A stretch of DNA of 64,000 nucleotides. Source: Polyangiaceae bacterium. Lineage in GTDB: Bacteria; Myxococcota_A; Polyangia; Polyangiales; Polyangiaceae. The DNA lies in NCBI GenBank assembly GCA_019637295.1, contig JAHBVX010000002.1, positions 372,001 through 436,000 of the forward strand. Reading direction: 5' to 3'. This document shows, piece after piece, positions 1 through 7,712 of the stretch. Position 1 is the stretch's first letter; every line of letters begins with the position of its first letter. The position numbers and the translations under genes were made by a program. The notes below the pieces were generated by a model. That model was not told the DNA's origin and searched no databases. It worked only from the letters and a program-made list of their open reading frames with translations.

Positions 1-606
1 GCGGAGCGACTCGAACTCTCGCGACTGGCGCCCAAGCCCCGGTGGGCGACCTCGACGCTCTGGCTCACCTCGATCGCGCTCACCGCAGCGGTAGGGCTGT
101 CGCTCGCGCAAGCGCCCCTCGGGCCGCGCCTGCTCGGCGTCTGCTTCGCGGCGCTGGCGCTGTGGGAGGTCCGCTTCGACATCGCACGGCGCCTGCTGAG
201 CGTCGACGGACTGCCTCGCTACGCGGCCGTCGGCGTCCTCGCGGGTGCGGGCTGGCTCGGGGTCTCGGGCGCGCTCCTGGCCGCGGGGGGCCTCGCGGCC
301 GCCGGGCCCCACTACGACGCCGTCCTGCACGGCGTCTTCATCGGGTTCGTGCTGTCGATGGTGTTCGTGCACGCACCCATCATCTTGCCCGCGGTGGCGC
401 GCCTCGAGTTGCCCTTCAGCTCGACGATGTACGTCGCCCTCGGGGTTCTGCACGTGGGGTTGAGCGTGCGACTCTTCGGAGACTTCTTGCCCCACGCGGC
501 GCTCCGACGCGTCGGCGGGCTGTCCACTGCCGTCGCGCTGTTGGCGCTTGGCCTGGCGGCACTCTGGTCCAGACGGCGGGTGAGCGAGCGCCGCCCTACG
601 GCGTGA
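1..606 (+). CDS. Multi-pass membrane protein, C-terminal part (5' end outside window)
   Basis: The reading frame is open from the first base and ends in TGA at 604-606, so about 201 C-terminal residues are visible. They hold five or so hydrophobic segments separated by short loops. A conserved-looking stretch reads FVLSMVFVHAPIILPAV, followed by a YVALGVLHVGL segment and an Arg-rich cytoplasmic end. I recall proteins with this SM-F-HAP-I-PAV and LH pattern as uncharacterised membrane proteins found near cytochrome or NnrS-type genes. That recollection is not enough for a function. The His residues in membrane segments could bind heme or metal, which is inference. It converges with the TlpA-like gene, with 2 bp between the stops. 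Confidence 0.75.
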   Translation, partial: AERLELSRLAPKPRWATSTLWLTSIALTAAVGLSLAQAPLGPRLLGVCFAALALWEVRFDIARRLLSVDGLPRYAAVGVLAGAGWLGVSGALLAAGGLAAAGPHYDAVLHGVFIGFVLSMVFVHAPIILPAVARLELPFSSTMYVALGVLHVGLSVRLFGDFLPHAALRRVGGLSTAVALLALGLAALWSRRRVSERRPTA

Positions 607-608
607 CG

Positions 609-1157
609 TCAACGCGCGAGCCAGAGTCGGACGCGATAGGCGAGGCGAGTCGACAGTCCGACACTCACCGACGACACCCGACCATCCGGCGCGATGAAGT
701 AGCTGGTGGGAAATGCGCTCACTCGATACTGGCCGAGCACGCGCTCGTCGGCCAGCAGCACCGGGTACCGAAGCTCACGCTCGGCGACGAACCGGGCGAC
801 GGCCGCGCGATCGTCCGCGTCGGCGACCACGGTGATGAGCGCTTCGTCGGGTCCCAGGCGCGCGTGCACCGCGGAGAGGCCCGCGAGCTCCAGCTTGCAG
901 ACGCCGCACCAGGTGGCCCAGAAGTGGAGCAGGACACGCTTGCCCCGCAGGCTCTCGAGCGACACCGTCGAGCCGCCCAGCGAGGTCAGCTCGAAGCTGG
1001 GTGCCGGCTGGCGCGACAAGTGGTTGCGGGTCTGCCATGCGTTCACGCCCACGAGCACCAGGAGCACGAGCCCCAGCTCGAGTCCGAGCCGGACCAGGCG
1101 TGGCTTCAGCGGGCGCCGCTCGCTCTTGGCTCCGCGGGACTGGGTCTGTGCCGACAC
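609..1157 (-). CDS. TlpA/ResA-like membrane-anchored thioredoxin-fold protein
   Basis: 182 aa with a GTG start. An N-terminal membrane anchor (about residues 24-42, LGLELGLVLLVLVGV) precedes a redoxin domain. That domain carries FWATWCGVCKLEL, so the active site is a WCxxC pair, and it has the cis-proline loop as SAFPTSYFI near the C-terminus. Proteins of the TlpA/ResA/CcmG group face the periplasm and reduce disulfides in cytochrome c maturation or in copper-site assembly. The start lies 1 nt beyond the stop of the upstream 99-aa gene, so the two are probably cotranscribed. The neighbouring His-rich membrane protein fits a respiratory assembly context, but this is inference. Confidence 0.85.
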   Translation of the reverse strand: MSAQTQSRGAKSERRPLKPRLVRLGLELGLVLLVLVGVNAWQTRNHLSRQPAPSFELTSLGGSTVSLESLRGKRVLLHFWATWCGVCKLELAGLSAVHARLGPDEALITVVADADDRAAVARFVAERELRYPVLLADERVLGQYRVSAFPTSYFIAPDGRVSSVSVGLSTRLAYRVRLWLAR

Positions 1158-1158
1158 G

Positions 1159-1458
1159 TCAACGCTTCCTGGCGGTCAGCCACGCGCGCACCGCCTGGCG
1201 AGCCAACATCGGGGCAGTGAGCATGCTACGCGCGAGGGATGCCGCCAGGGCCACGGGGGTCGTGCCGTGCGCCTCGAGGGCGACTCGTTCGCCGCTGTGC
1301 ACATCCTCCATCGCTCCGCGTGCGATGGTGCGCGTCCCATCCGAGCGGATCTCCACGATCATCCGCGCGACCACCGGGGGGTCGTCGGGCGCCGTCGTGA
1401 GCGCCTCGACGGGTCGAGTCTGCTTCGGCTCGAGCTCGACGTCGGGTGGGTCGCTCAT
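1159..1458 (-). CDS. Hypothetical 99-aa protein upstream of the TlpA-like gene
   Basis: No family recognised. The protein starts MSDPPDVELEPKQTRP, has a small mixed central part (VVARMIVEIRSDGTRTIARGAMEDV), and ends in a basic helix (ARQAVRAWLTARKR). There is no signal peptide or membrane segment. It is the first gene of a two-gene unit with the redoxin, separated from it by 1 nt. A TACAGT box ends 8 nt before the ATG and no Shine-Dalgarno is visible, so the mRNA may be leaderless. Confidence 0.65.
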   Translation of the reverse strand: MSDPPDVELEPKQTRPVEALTTAPDDPPVVARMIVEIRSDGTRTIARGAMEDVHSGERVALEAHGTTPVALAASLARSMLTAPMLARQAVRAWLTARKR

Positions 1459-1466
1459 GCTCGACG

Positions 1467-1472
1467 ACTGTA
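1467..1472 (-). promoter_or_regulatory. Candidate -10 box TACAGT, 8 nt before the start of the 99-aa gene
   Basis: On the minus strand TACAGT is followed by 8 nt and then the ATG at 1458. No good -35 hexamer is seen at 16-18 nt. Its value comes from the same arrangement before several other genes in this window. Confidence 0.4.
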
Positions 1473-1488
1473 GCTCACCGCCAGGGAT

Positions 1489-2292
1489 TCAGCGAGCACC
1501 CGGCAAGCTCTGGCGCGGCTTCTTGCCGCGCCACGGGGTGAAGTCAGACCCTTGCTCGAGCGCAGCGTCGCACGGCGGCGGGTGAAAGGGACCCGAGTAC
1601 CGGGGCTCGTTGCCCTGTCGATTGTCGCTGACCAAGATCCGCTCGTGCTCGTCGATGAAATACACCTCGCTCGGACCCCCCGGCACGGCCGGCCAGCCAT
1701 AGGCGACGAATCGTCGCTCCGCAGCCTCGTCGTCGATCGGATCCTTTGGATCCGCGGTGAGGCCGCCGCCGACTCTGGGCAGACAAACGATGAAGAAGTA
1801 CCCGCCGACGTTGGCCGCCGGTCCCAAGGGTGTGTCGTGCAGCGCGCCGTAGCGAGGGTGGAGCGGTGGCGGGTCGAGCACCCGCAGTCCGCGGACGGGT
1901 TGCTTTCCCGCGAGCTCGCCGAGTAGCGCTGCCGAGCCCACGCCGTCCGCATCGGGATCCACGAACGCCTTCTGCCGCAGCACGTCTTGCGCGAACGAGA
2001 TCTCGCGCAGGCGCGACACCGCGGACATGCCCGCAGCGCGATTGCCGCCTTGCACCAGACCCGGCATGGCTTCCTGCACGATGAAGCGAGTGACCGCGAC
2101 GACGGCGATCACGCCCGCCACGACGGTGGGCACGCGCGCCGTCGTCAACCCTCCGGTCACCGCGGCGAGCAGCGCCAGCCCGGCTGCCGGGAGCGCGAGC
2201 TTCGTCCACACGAGCGCAGCGAGCCCGACCAGCGCCGAGCAGAGCGCGAGCCACAGGGCCGTGCGCGAGCGACCGGAGGGAGCAGCAGTCAC
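1489..2292 (-). CDS. Membrane protein with a pseudopilin-like periplasmic domain
   Basis: 267 aa with a GTG start. Residues about 10-70 form two or three hydrophobic segments. The rest has features of the pilin-like domain seen in planctomycete and myxobacterial proteins: an FVDPDADGVGSAALLGELAG stretch, then GGYFFIVCLP, then RRFVAYGWPAVPG, then EVYFIDEHERILV. Such domains usually sit in the periplasm with an N-terminal anchor. Their role is unknown, and I infer only fold similarity. The start overlaps the stop of the upstream coiled-coil gene by 4 bp (GTGA), so the two are translationally coupled. Confidence 0.7.
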   Translation of the reverse strand: MTAAPSGRSRTALWLALCSALVGLAALVWTKLALPAAGLALLAAVTGGLTTARVPTVVAGVIAVVAVTRFIVQEAMPGLVQGGNRAAGMSAVSRLREISFAQDVLRQKAFVDPDADGVGSAALLGELAGKQPVRGLRVLDPPPLHPRYGALHDTPLGPAANVGGYFFIVCLPRVGGGLTADPKDPIDDEAAERRFVAYGWPAVPGGPSEVYFIDEHERILVSDNRQGNEPRYSGPFHPPPCDAALEQGSDFTPWRGKKPRQSLPGAR

Positions 2293-3260
2293 GGCCGGCG
2301 GCGGTGGCGCGCGGCGGGCACCGAGACCGCATCGACGCGCGAGTCATCGCCCGACAGGGAGTAGCCTCCGACCGCGGTGGTGGTAGGCTTCTTCTTCTGC
2401 CCCGCGCTGGGGTCGGGGTCGGCCAGTCGCTCGATCGCCGCGGGAACCTGGGGCGCCGTGCGGCGGGTGTTGCCGCTCGCGTCCATACCCCCGGGCGGGG
2501 AAGGTCGCGAAGCGGTGAGCGCTCGGGCCAGCTCGGCGGGTGGTGGCGGCGCGGTCGCGCGCTGCACGTCGAGGGTCGGTCGATCTCCGCTCGAGACGGC
2601 CTCGAGCGTCGCCGCCGCCGGCTTGACGGGCTTGGCGGGCTCGGTGGGTCGCGTGTTCGCCCCGGCGGCGGGCTGCGGCGAAGCCCCGGCGAGCTCCGCC
2701 CTCAGGGCCATGACCTCGGCCTGGGCGTCATCGCGCTGCCGCTGCAGTCGCCGGATGAGCTCGATGGATCGGGCGCGCTCTTGTTCGAGCTCGGCGAGGC
2801 GCTGCGCGGATGCTTCACCGGCCCTGGTCTTTGGCGGCGCGGTGACGGCGGTCGCCGCGGTGCGAGCGAGCTCTTCCTCGTGCTCCTCGAGCATCGAGGC
2901 GATGAAGTGGTCCTGCTCGGCCATCCAGAACGCGCGCTCCTCGGCGGCCGTGACGAGCTGCCCCTCGAGCTCGGCCACGCGCCGCTCCAGCTCTCGGAGC
3001 TGGTCGAGCTCGCTGCGCAGCTGCGCGAGCTGCTCCGTCAGCCGCGCGTTCTCTTCCAGCGCGCCGGCCAAGCCCAAGTCGGCTTCGCGAATGGCGTGGT
3101 GGAGCGCGGACATGCTCGCTGCAGCTCGGCCGCTCGCGTCGAGCTCTGCGGTGTGGATGGACCCCGGTCGTGGGGGGACGACCGCGGGGGCAACGCCCCC
3201 GAGCCCCGGATGCGTGGTTCCGCTCTCGCGAGCGGCGCCTGCCTGGGGATTGGACGCCAT
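2289..3260 (-). CDS. Coiled-coil protein with Pro/Ala-rich tail
   Basis: 323 aa from the ATG at 3258-3260. The frame is open further upstream, but that part is basic, low-complexity and unlikely to be coding. Residues about 45-175 form a long coiled coil with heptad Leu and many Glu/Arg (ENARLTEQLAQLRSELDQL, ELERRVAELEGQLV), with a second coil around LAELEQERARSIELIRRLQRQR. The last third is Pro/Ala-rich and ends in a basic cluster (AARHRRRP). No signal peptide is present, so it is probably cytoplasmic. It forms a two-gene unit with the downstream membrane protein. A scaffold or filament role is possible, but nothing here proves it. A TACACT box lies 6 nt before the start. Confidence 0.75.
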   Translation of the reverse strand: MASNPQAGAARESGTTHPGLGGVAPAVVPPRPGSIHTAELDASGRAAASMSALHHAIREADLGLAGALEENARLTEQLAQLRSELDQLRELERRVAELEGQLVTAAEERAFWMAEQDHFIASMLEEHEEELARTAATAVTAPPKTRAGEASAQRLAELEQERARSIELIRRLQRQRDDAQAEVMALRAELAGASPQPAAGANTRPTEPAKPVKPAAATLEAVSSGDRPTLDVQRATAPPPPAELARALTASRPSPPGGMDASGNTRRTAPQVPAAIERLADPDPSAGQKKKPTTTAVGGYSLSGDDSRVDAVSVPAARHRRRP

Positions 3261-3266
3261 GGTCTC

Positions 3267-3272
3267 AGTGTA
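3267..3272 (-). promoter_or_regulatory. Candidate -10 box TACACT, 6 nt before the coiled-coil gene
   Basis: The minus strand reads TACACT, six bases, then ATG at 3260. No Shine-Dalgarno fits between them. The -35 region is not recognisable. Confidence 0.4.
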
Positions 3273-3413
3273 AGTCGACTGTCCCGGGAACAGGGAGTGG
3301 TTCTGCCGTGGGCCAGGAATCTGCGGCAATCCTGGGCTCGGGAGGCTCGCACCGGCCGGGATCGGCCGGCGAGCGGACGCCCGGAAGCGTTCCCCGAAGA
3401 CCGCGGCCGCTGC

Positions 3414-3419
3414 TACGAT
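3414..3419 (+). promoter_or_regulatory. Candidate -10 box TACGAT, 8 nt before the hydrolase gene
   Basis: TACGAT is followed by 8 nt and then the ATG at 3428. There is no Shine-Dalgarno. It belongs to the leaderless-type set discussed in the findings and would be the promoter for the whole downstream chemosensory run. Confidence 0.4.
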
Positions 3420-3427
3420 GAGCGCCG

Positions 3428-4273
3428 ATGAGACTCTGGCGAACCGCGGGGCTCGGCGCATGGCTCCTGGCGCTTGCTTGCGACTCGGGTGGGTCCGGCG
3501 AGCCGAAGCCCGCGACGACCGCCAGCGCACCGGTACTGCCCGCGCCGCCCGCGCCGCCGCCACCCACGCCGAAGACGGCCACCACCTTCGCGTCGAAGGA
3601 CGGCGCCGCGCTCTCCGGGGACCTTTACCTCGCTCGGCCCGACGCCCCAGCGGTGCTGCTCGTACATCGGCTCCACGGCGACCGCAGCGAACTGTCGCCG
3701 CTCGCCGAAAGGCTGGCCCGGGCAGAGAAGCGCTATACCGTGCTGTCCTTCGATCTGCGCGGCCACGGTGACAGCAAGGCGCCGGAGAAGGACAAGGCGC
3801 AGCAGCCGCGGCGATTCGTCGCTGACGTGGAAGCAGCGATGGCCCACGTGTCCGAGCGCACCGAGAGCCCTGTGCCACGGCTGGTGCTCGTGGGCTCCTC
3901 CTTCGGCGCGACCCTCGTGAGCCTAGTCGCCTCCCAGGAGCCCAAGGTCAGCGCGCTCGCGCTAATCTCGCCGGGCGGCGCCATCGAGGGCGTGGATCTG
4001 TACACGCCCTACGCGGCGGTGCGCGAGCGGCCAACCTTCTTGGCAGGTGCCGAGGACGACAACGTGACCCGCGACCCACTGGCTGCGCTCGCCAAAATGG
4101 CCAAGCGCGGTACCCACAAGACGTTTGGTGGGAAGGCGCACTCGGCGGGGCATCTCGCAGCGGCCCATGCGTCTCTCTGGGAAGAGCTCGAGCGCTGGCT
4201 CGTCTCGGTATACGACGAACCACCCTCCGCGGTCGCGGCGCAGCCCGACGAGTCGACCCCAGGGAAGCGTTGA
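3428..4273 (+). CDS. Alpha/beta hydrolase lipoprotein
   Basis: 281 aa. The signal sequence ends in a lipobox (LLALAC, Cys at residue 18), followed by a Pro-rich linker (PAPPAPPPPTPK), so the protein is a periplasm-facing lipoprotein. The hydrolase core shows VLLVHRLHGDRSEL (oxyanion region), SFDLRGHGDSKAP, the nucleophile elbow GSSFGAT, an acid in AGAEDDN, and a His in GGKAHSAGH. Serine hydrolase activity on an ester or amide is likely and the substrate is unknown. The stop TGA at 4271-4273 directly abuts the ATG of cheY at 4274, so it probably shares the chemosensory transcript. A link to signalling is only suggested by position. Confidence 0.85.
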   Translation: MRLWRTAGLGAWLLALACDSGGSGEPKPATTASAPVLPAPPAPPPPTPKTATTFASKDGAALSGDLYLARPDAPAVLLVHRLHGDRSELSPLAERLARAEKRYTVLSFDLRGHGDSKAPEKDKAQQPRRFVADVEAAMAHVSERTESPVPRLVLVGSSFGATLVSLVASQEPKVSALALISPGGAIEGVDLYTPYAAVRERPTFLAGAEDDNVTRDPLAALAKMAKRGTHKTFGGKAHSAGHLAAAHASLWEELERWLVSVYDEPPSAVAAQPDESTPGKR

Positions 4274-4657
4274 ATGACGCGCATCTTGCTGGTCGAGGAC
4301 TCGGTGACGATGCGCGGCTTCGTGCGGGGGGCGCTGCTCGCCGGCTCGCCCACCTTGGAGCTGGACATCGTCGAAGCCGAGAACGGCTTCGACGCGCTCA
4401 GGCTCCTTCCGCGAGGCCCGTACGATCTGGTCATCACCGACATCAACATGCCCAACATCAATGGGCTCGAGCTGCTCTCCTTCATTCGCAAGAGCGACCA
4501 GCACCGTGATACGCCGGTGCTCTTGATCTCGACGCAGTCGTCCGACAAGGATCGACGTCGTGCGCTCGAGCTGGGGGCCAACGACTATCTCGCCAAGCCC
4601 TTCACCGCCGTCGCACTTCAAGAGGCGGCGCAGCGACAGCTCGAGCGGGCGCGGTAG
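4274..4657 (+). CDS. cheY: CheY-like single-domain response regulator
   Basis: 127 aa, one receiver domain. The acidic pocket is at E8/D9, the phosphoacceptor Asp is D56 (VITDINMP), the Thr/Ser switch is in LLISTQSS, and the conserved Lys is K108 (YLAKPF). There is no output domain, as in CheY proteins that act by binding a target. It sits directly before cheA, which should phosphorylate it. In myxobacterial Che systems the target may be motility, gene expression or development rather than a flagellar motor, and nothing here decides which. Confidence 0.9.
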   Translation: MTRILLVEDSVTMRGFVRGALLAGSPTLELDIVEAENGFDALRLLPRGPYDLVITDINMPNINGLELLSFIRKSDQHRDTPVLLISTQSSDKDRRRALELGANDYLAKPFTAVALQEAAQRQLERAR

Positions 4658-4664
4658 GCCAAGC

Positions 4665-6731
4665 ATGGACGCGACGGACAAGGCCCGCGAAGAGTTCCAT
4701 GCCGAAGCGCAGGAGATCATCGAGACCTTCGGACGCAACCTGTTGGCGCTCGAGTCCACCCTCAAGTCCGGCGCTGACGACCCCGCGCTGGTGAATGAAG
4801 CGTTTCGGGCCGTTCACACCCTCAAGGGACTGGCGGGCTTGTTTGGTGCCCTGCGCATGGGCGCGCTGTCCCACCGACTCGAGGACGTCCTCGATCACCT
4901 GCGGCTCGGGCGCATGCCGCTGGATGACACCGTCCTCGACGTGCTGTTCTCCGCCGTCGACGCCTACCAGCAGCTGCTGCTGTCCGAGCGGCAGGGGCTG
5001 CAGGAGCCCCTCACGGTAGTCGACGATCTCGTCGAGCGCCTGGGTCAGTTGGCGTCCGGCGCGGGAGCGGCAGGGGATCTGACGGCCGAGTACGAGATTG
5101 ATACCGGCTTGCTCGCCGTCCTCACCGAGTACGAGGAGCACCGCCTGCGCACCAACGTCGAGCAGGGCTTGAGACTGTATCGGCTGCGTGTCCAGTTCGA
5201 GCTCGCCACCATCGACAAGGCCCTCGAGGAGATGAAGACTCGTGCCAAGAAGCACGGCGAGATCATCACCTATCTACCCACCGGCGAGGCGTCGTCGCCC
5301 GATTCGATCGAGCTCGACCTGCTGATGGCCTCCCGGGACGACCTCGCGACCCTGATCGGCACGCTCGGTGCGGACAACGTGGTGATCGAGGAGGTGCCCC
5401 GCCGCGCGTACGGCGCTCACTCGATGCCGCCCGCTCGCTCGATGGTGCCTGAGCCCCCGGGGGCCATCGAGGCAGGGGAGGGCGCGGACGCCGTCGAGGG
5501 TGCAGCGCGGTCCATCGCCCGTACGGTGCGGGTCGACATTCGTAAGCTCGATCATCTGATGAACATCGTCGGCGAGCTGACCATCGTGCGTGGCGTCTTG
5601 GCACGTCTGGCGGAGCGAGTGCGTTCCGACGGCAACCGTGCGCTGGGGACCGAACTCGGGCGGGTGCATCGGAGCTTCGAGCGCAGACTCACCGAGCTGC
5701 AGGGGGCGATCCTCGAGGTGCGGATGGTCCCGCTCGGGCAAGTGTTCGATCGACTCGCGCGCGCGGTTCGCCAGATCAGTCGCGAGGTGGACAAGGAGAT
5801 TCGGCTGGTCATCACCGGCAGCGACACGGAGATCGACAAGCTCATCGTGGAAGAGCTCAGCGATCCCCTGATGCACATGATACGCAACGCCATCGACCAC
5901 GGCATCGAGACTCATTCGGTGAGAGCGAGCGTGGGCAAGCCATCCGCTGGTACCATCGCCCTCAACGCCTATCAGAAGGGCAACCACGTGATGATCGAGG
6001 TCGAGGACGATGGCGCGGGCATCGACGAGTTGGCGCTCGTGGAGCACGCGGTGCGAGCGGGGAAGCTGAGCCCCACCGACGCCTCGGACCTGAGTCGCCC
6101 CGACGTGCTCGGGCTGATCTTCTTGCCGGGCGTGACGACCCGGGACGTCGCTGGCAGCTACAGTGGCCGCGGAGTGGGGATGGATGTCGTCAAGACCAAC
6201 ATCGCCAAGATCGGCGGAGTGATCGACGTCCAGAGTGAGATGGGGATCGGCACGAAGATGACCATCACGCTGCCGATTACCCTGGCGATCGTCAGCGCGC
6301 TGATCATCGAACTCGCCGACCAGACCTTGGCCATCCCCATGGCCGCCGTCTCCGAGGCCATCGTCTTCGAACCGAACCGCGTGCGGATCGTGGACGGTAA
6401 GGAGACACTGTCGCTGCGGGGTGTCACCCTGCCGCTCTGTCGCCTGGAGCGCTTGCTGCAGTTTCCGCCAGCGCGCGAGCCGCGGCGGCGCTTCGTCGTC
6501 GTCGCCAGCATCGCTCAGCGACGTCTCGGACTGCTCGTCGACCATCTCGTGGGTCAACAGGACATCGTCATCAAGCCCCTGGGCTCCACCCTGACACGGG
6601 TGCGCGGCTTCGCCGGAGCCAGCGAGCTCGGGGATCAACGGGTCGCGCTCGTGCTCGACGCCGGGTCCATCCTGGAGGAGGTGCTAGCGCCCACCGAGGT
6701 GGGGCTGTCCGTCGCGGAGGGACATGGCTGA
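4665..6731 (+). CDS. cheA: CheA chemosensory histidine kinase
   Basis: 688 aa from the ATG at 4665; the frame continues upstream into cheY but without cause. P1 HPt domain with phosphorylatable H51 (AVHTLKGLAGLF). A middle region at about 140-270 probably acts as the P2 response-regulator docking part. The P3 dimerisation helix contains DHLMNIVGELTIVRG. The P4 ATPase domain has the N box (MIRNAIDHG), G1 (DDGAGID) and G2 (GRGVGMDVV). A C-terminal P5 CheW-like domain contains ALIIELADQTLAIPMAAVSEAI. All catalytic boxes are intact. No receiver domain is fused, unlike FrzE-type kinases. It overlaps cheW1 by 8 bp. Confidence 0.95.
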   Translation: MDATDKAREEFHAEAQEIIETFGRNLLALESTLKSGADDPALVNEAFRAVHTLKGLAGLFGALRMGALSHRLEDVLDHLRLGRMPLDDTVLDVLFSAVDAYQQLLLSERQGLQEPLTVVDDLVERLGQLASGAGAAGDLTAEYEIDTGLLAVLTEYEEHRLRTNVEQGLRLYRLRVQFELATIDKALEEMKTRAKKHGEIITYLPTGEASSPDSIELDLLMASRDDLATLIGTLGADNVVIEEVPRRAYGAHSMPPARSMVPEPPGAIEAGEGADAVEGAARSIARTVRVDIRKLDHLMNIVGELTIVRGVLARLAERVRSDGNRALGTELGRVHRSFERRLTELQGAILEVRMVPLGQVFDRLARAVRQISREVDKEIRLVITGSDTEIDKLIVEELSDPLMHMIRNAIDHGIETHSVRASVGKPSAGTIALNAYQKGNHVMIEVEDDGAGIDELALVEHAVRAGKLSPTDASDLSRPDVLGLIFLPGVTTRDVAGSYSGRGVGMDVVKTNIAKIGGVIDVQSEMGIGTKMTITLPITLAIVSALIIELADQTLAIPMAAVSEAIVFEPNRVRIVDGKETLSLRGVTLPLCRLERLLQFPPAREPRRRFVVVASIAQRRLGLLVDHLVGQQDIVIKPLGSTLTRVRGFAGASELGDQRVALVLDAGSILEEVLAPTEVGLSVAEGHG

Positions 6732-7224
6732 CGTCGTTCGTCGCGTGCGCAGCCGTGGCCGCTTGGCTCCGAGCCCTGGCTCGCGGGATTTCTTGGTCTT
6801 CACGCTGGCGTCCGAGCCCTACGCCGTCGCGCTCGAAGACATACGCGAGATCCTCGGGCCGCCCCCGATCACGTTCGTTCCCCGGGCACCACGAGAGATC
6901 GTTGGCGTGTGTAGCGTTCGTGGCATGCTGGTGACCGTGATCGATTTGCGCCGCCTGCTCTCCCTGGAGGAGGCCGCCATCGGTCGCCGGACGCGGATCT
7001 TGCTCTCTGCCGTGCTGGAGGAAGAGACGGTGGGGCTCATGGTGGACGAGGTAAAGAACGTGGTGCGCCTGAGCGAAGCGCAGATCGAAGTCGCCGGCAG
7101 TGTGCTCGGTGGTGACGTGTCCGAGCACGTTGCTGCCATCGGGCGCCCGGATCCGGACACTGTGATCGTCGTTCTCGACGTGGCGAGTGTGGTTGGCGGA
7201 AAGGCAGAGGTGCACAAGTGGTGA
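6724..7224 (+). CDS. cheW: CheW scaffold protein, copy 1
   Basis: 166 aa, a single CheW domain. Typical segments are FLVFTLASEPYAVALEDIREIL near the start, then PREIVGVCSVRGMLVTVIDLRRLL, then GLMVDEVKNVVRL. An N-terminal basic stretch of about 20 residues precedes the domain. CheW couples receptors to CheA at the membrane array. The gene overlaps cheA at its start and the second cheW at its end. Two different cheW genes in one operon suggest two receptor sets or one adaptor with a specialised role. That is inference, since no receptor gene is in the window. Confidence 0.93.
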   Translation: MADVVRRVRSRGRLAPSPGSRDFLVFTLASEPYAVALEDIREILGPPPITFVPRAPREIVGVCSVRGMLVTVIDLRRLLSLEEAAIGRRTRILLSAVLEEETVGLMVDEVKNVVRLSEAQIEVAGSVLGGDVSEHVAAIGRPDPDTVIVVLDVASVVGGKAEVHKW

Positions 7225-7712
7225 GCGCTCGTCATCGTCCGGACCCAGACAAGAGCTTGGTAGGGTTCCGCGTTGGAGACGTGCACTACGCCGTGCCCAT
7301 CGGCCACGTGCGCGAGATCGTCAATCCCCTGCCGGTCGTGGGCCTCCCGCACGCGCCCAGGGCGGTGATCGGGGTCGCCGACCATCGCGGGGAGGTCGTG
7401 CCGATCATCGACCTTCGGCAGCGGTTCGGGCTCCCCCCGCATGACGACCCGGAGCGGGCCAAGTGGATCCTCGTGGACGTGAGCGGGCGCGCGATCGGGC
7501 TACGGGTCGACCAAGTGACCGAGGTGTTTGGCACCGGTGGCGGGGAGCTCCGGCCGGCCCCCGAGCTGGGCGGAGGCGACGACACCCGCGGGATCGTGGG
7601 CGTCACGGCTCACGAGGATGGGATGGTCTTCGTGCTGGACGTTCAGAGGTTCGAGCACCTGACCGAGCCGCTGGCGGCTGCGGGAGCACTCGGTGATGGC
7701 CGATCCGACTGA
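7218..7712 (+). CDS. cheW: CheW scaffold protein, copy 2
   Basis: 164 aa with a GTG start overlapping the end of the first cheW. Its domain pattern is KSLVGFRVGDVHYAVPIGHVREIV, APRAVIGVADHRGEVVPIIDLRQRFGL, and IGLRVDQVTEVFG. It is clearly diverged from copy 1, so it is not a recent duplicate. A loop rich in Gly and acidic residues (GGGELRPAPELGGGDD) follows the core. Its stop overlaps the start of the HEAT-repeat gene. Same role in linking receptors to CheA. Confidence 0.92.
   Translation: MVSARHRPDPDKSLVGFRVGDVHYAVPIGHVREIVNPLPVVGLPHAPRAVIGVADHRGEVVPIIDLRQRFGLPPHDDPERAKWILVDVSGRAIGLRVDQVTEVFGTGGGELRPAPELGGGDDTRGIVGVTAHEDGMVFVLDVQRFEHLTEPLAAAGALGDGRSD

Noticed and set aside
5274-6638. A 454-residue open frame opposite cheA
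   Set aside because: cheA has all kinase boxes. The opposite frame is a third-position shadow rich in His and Asp.
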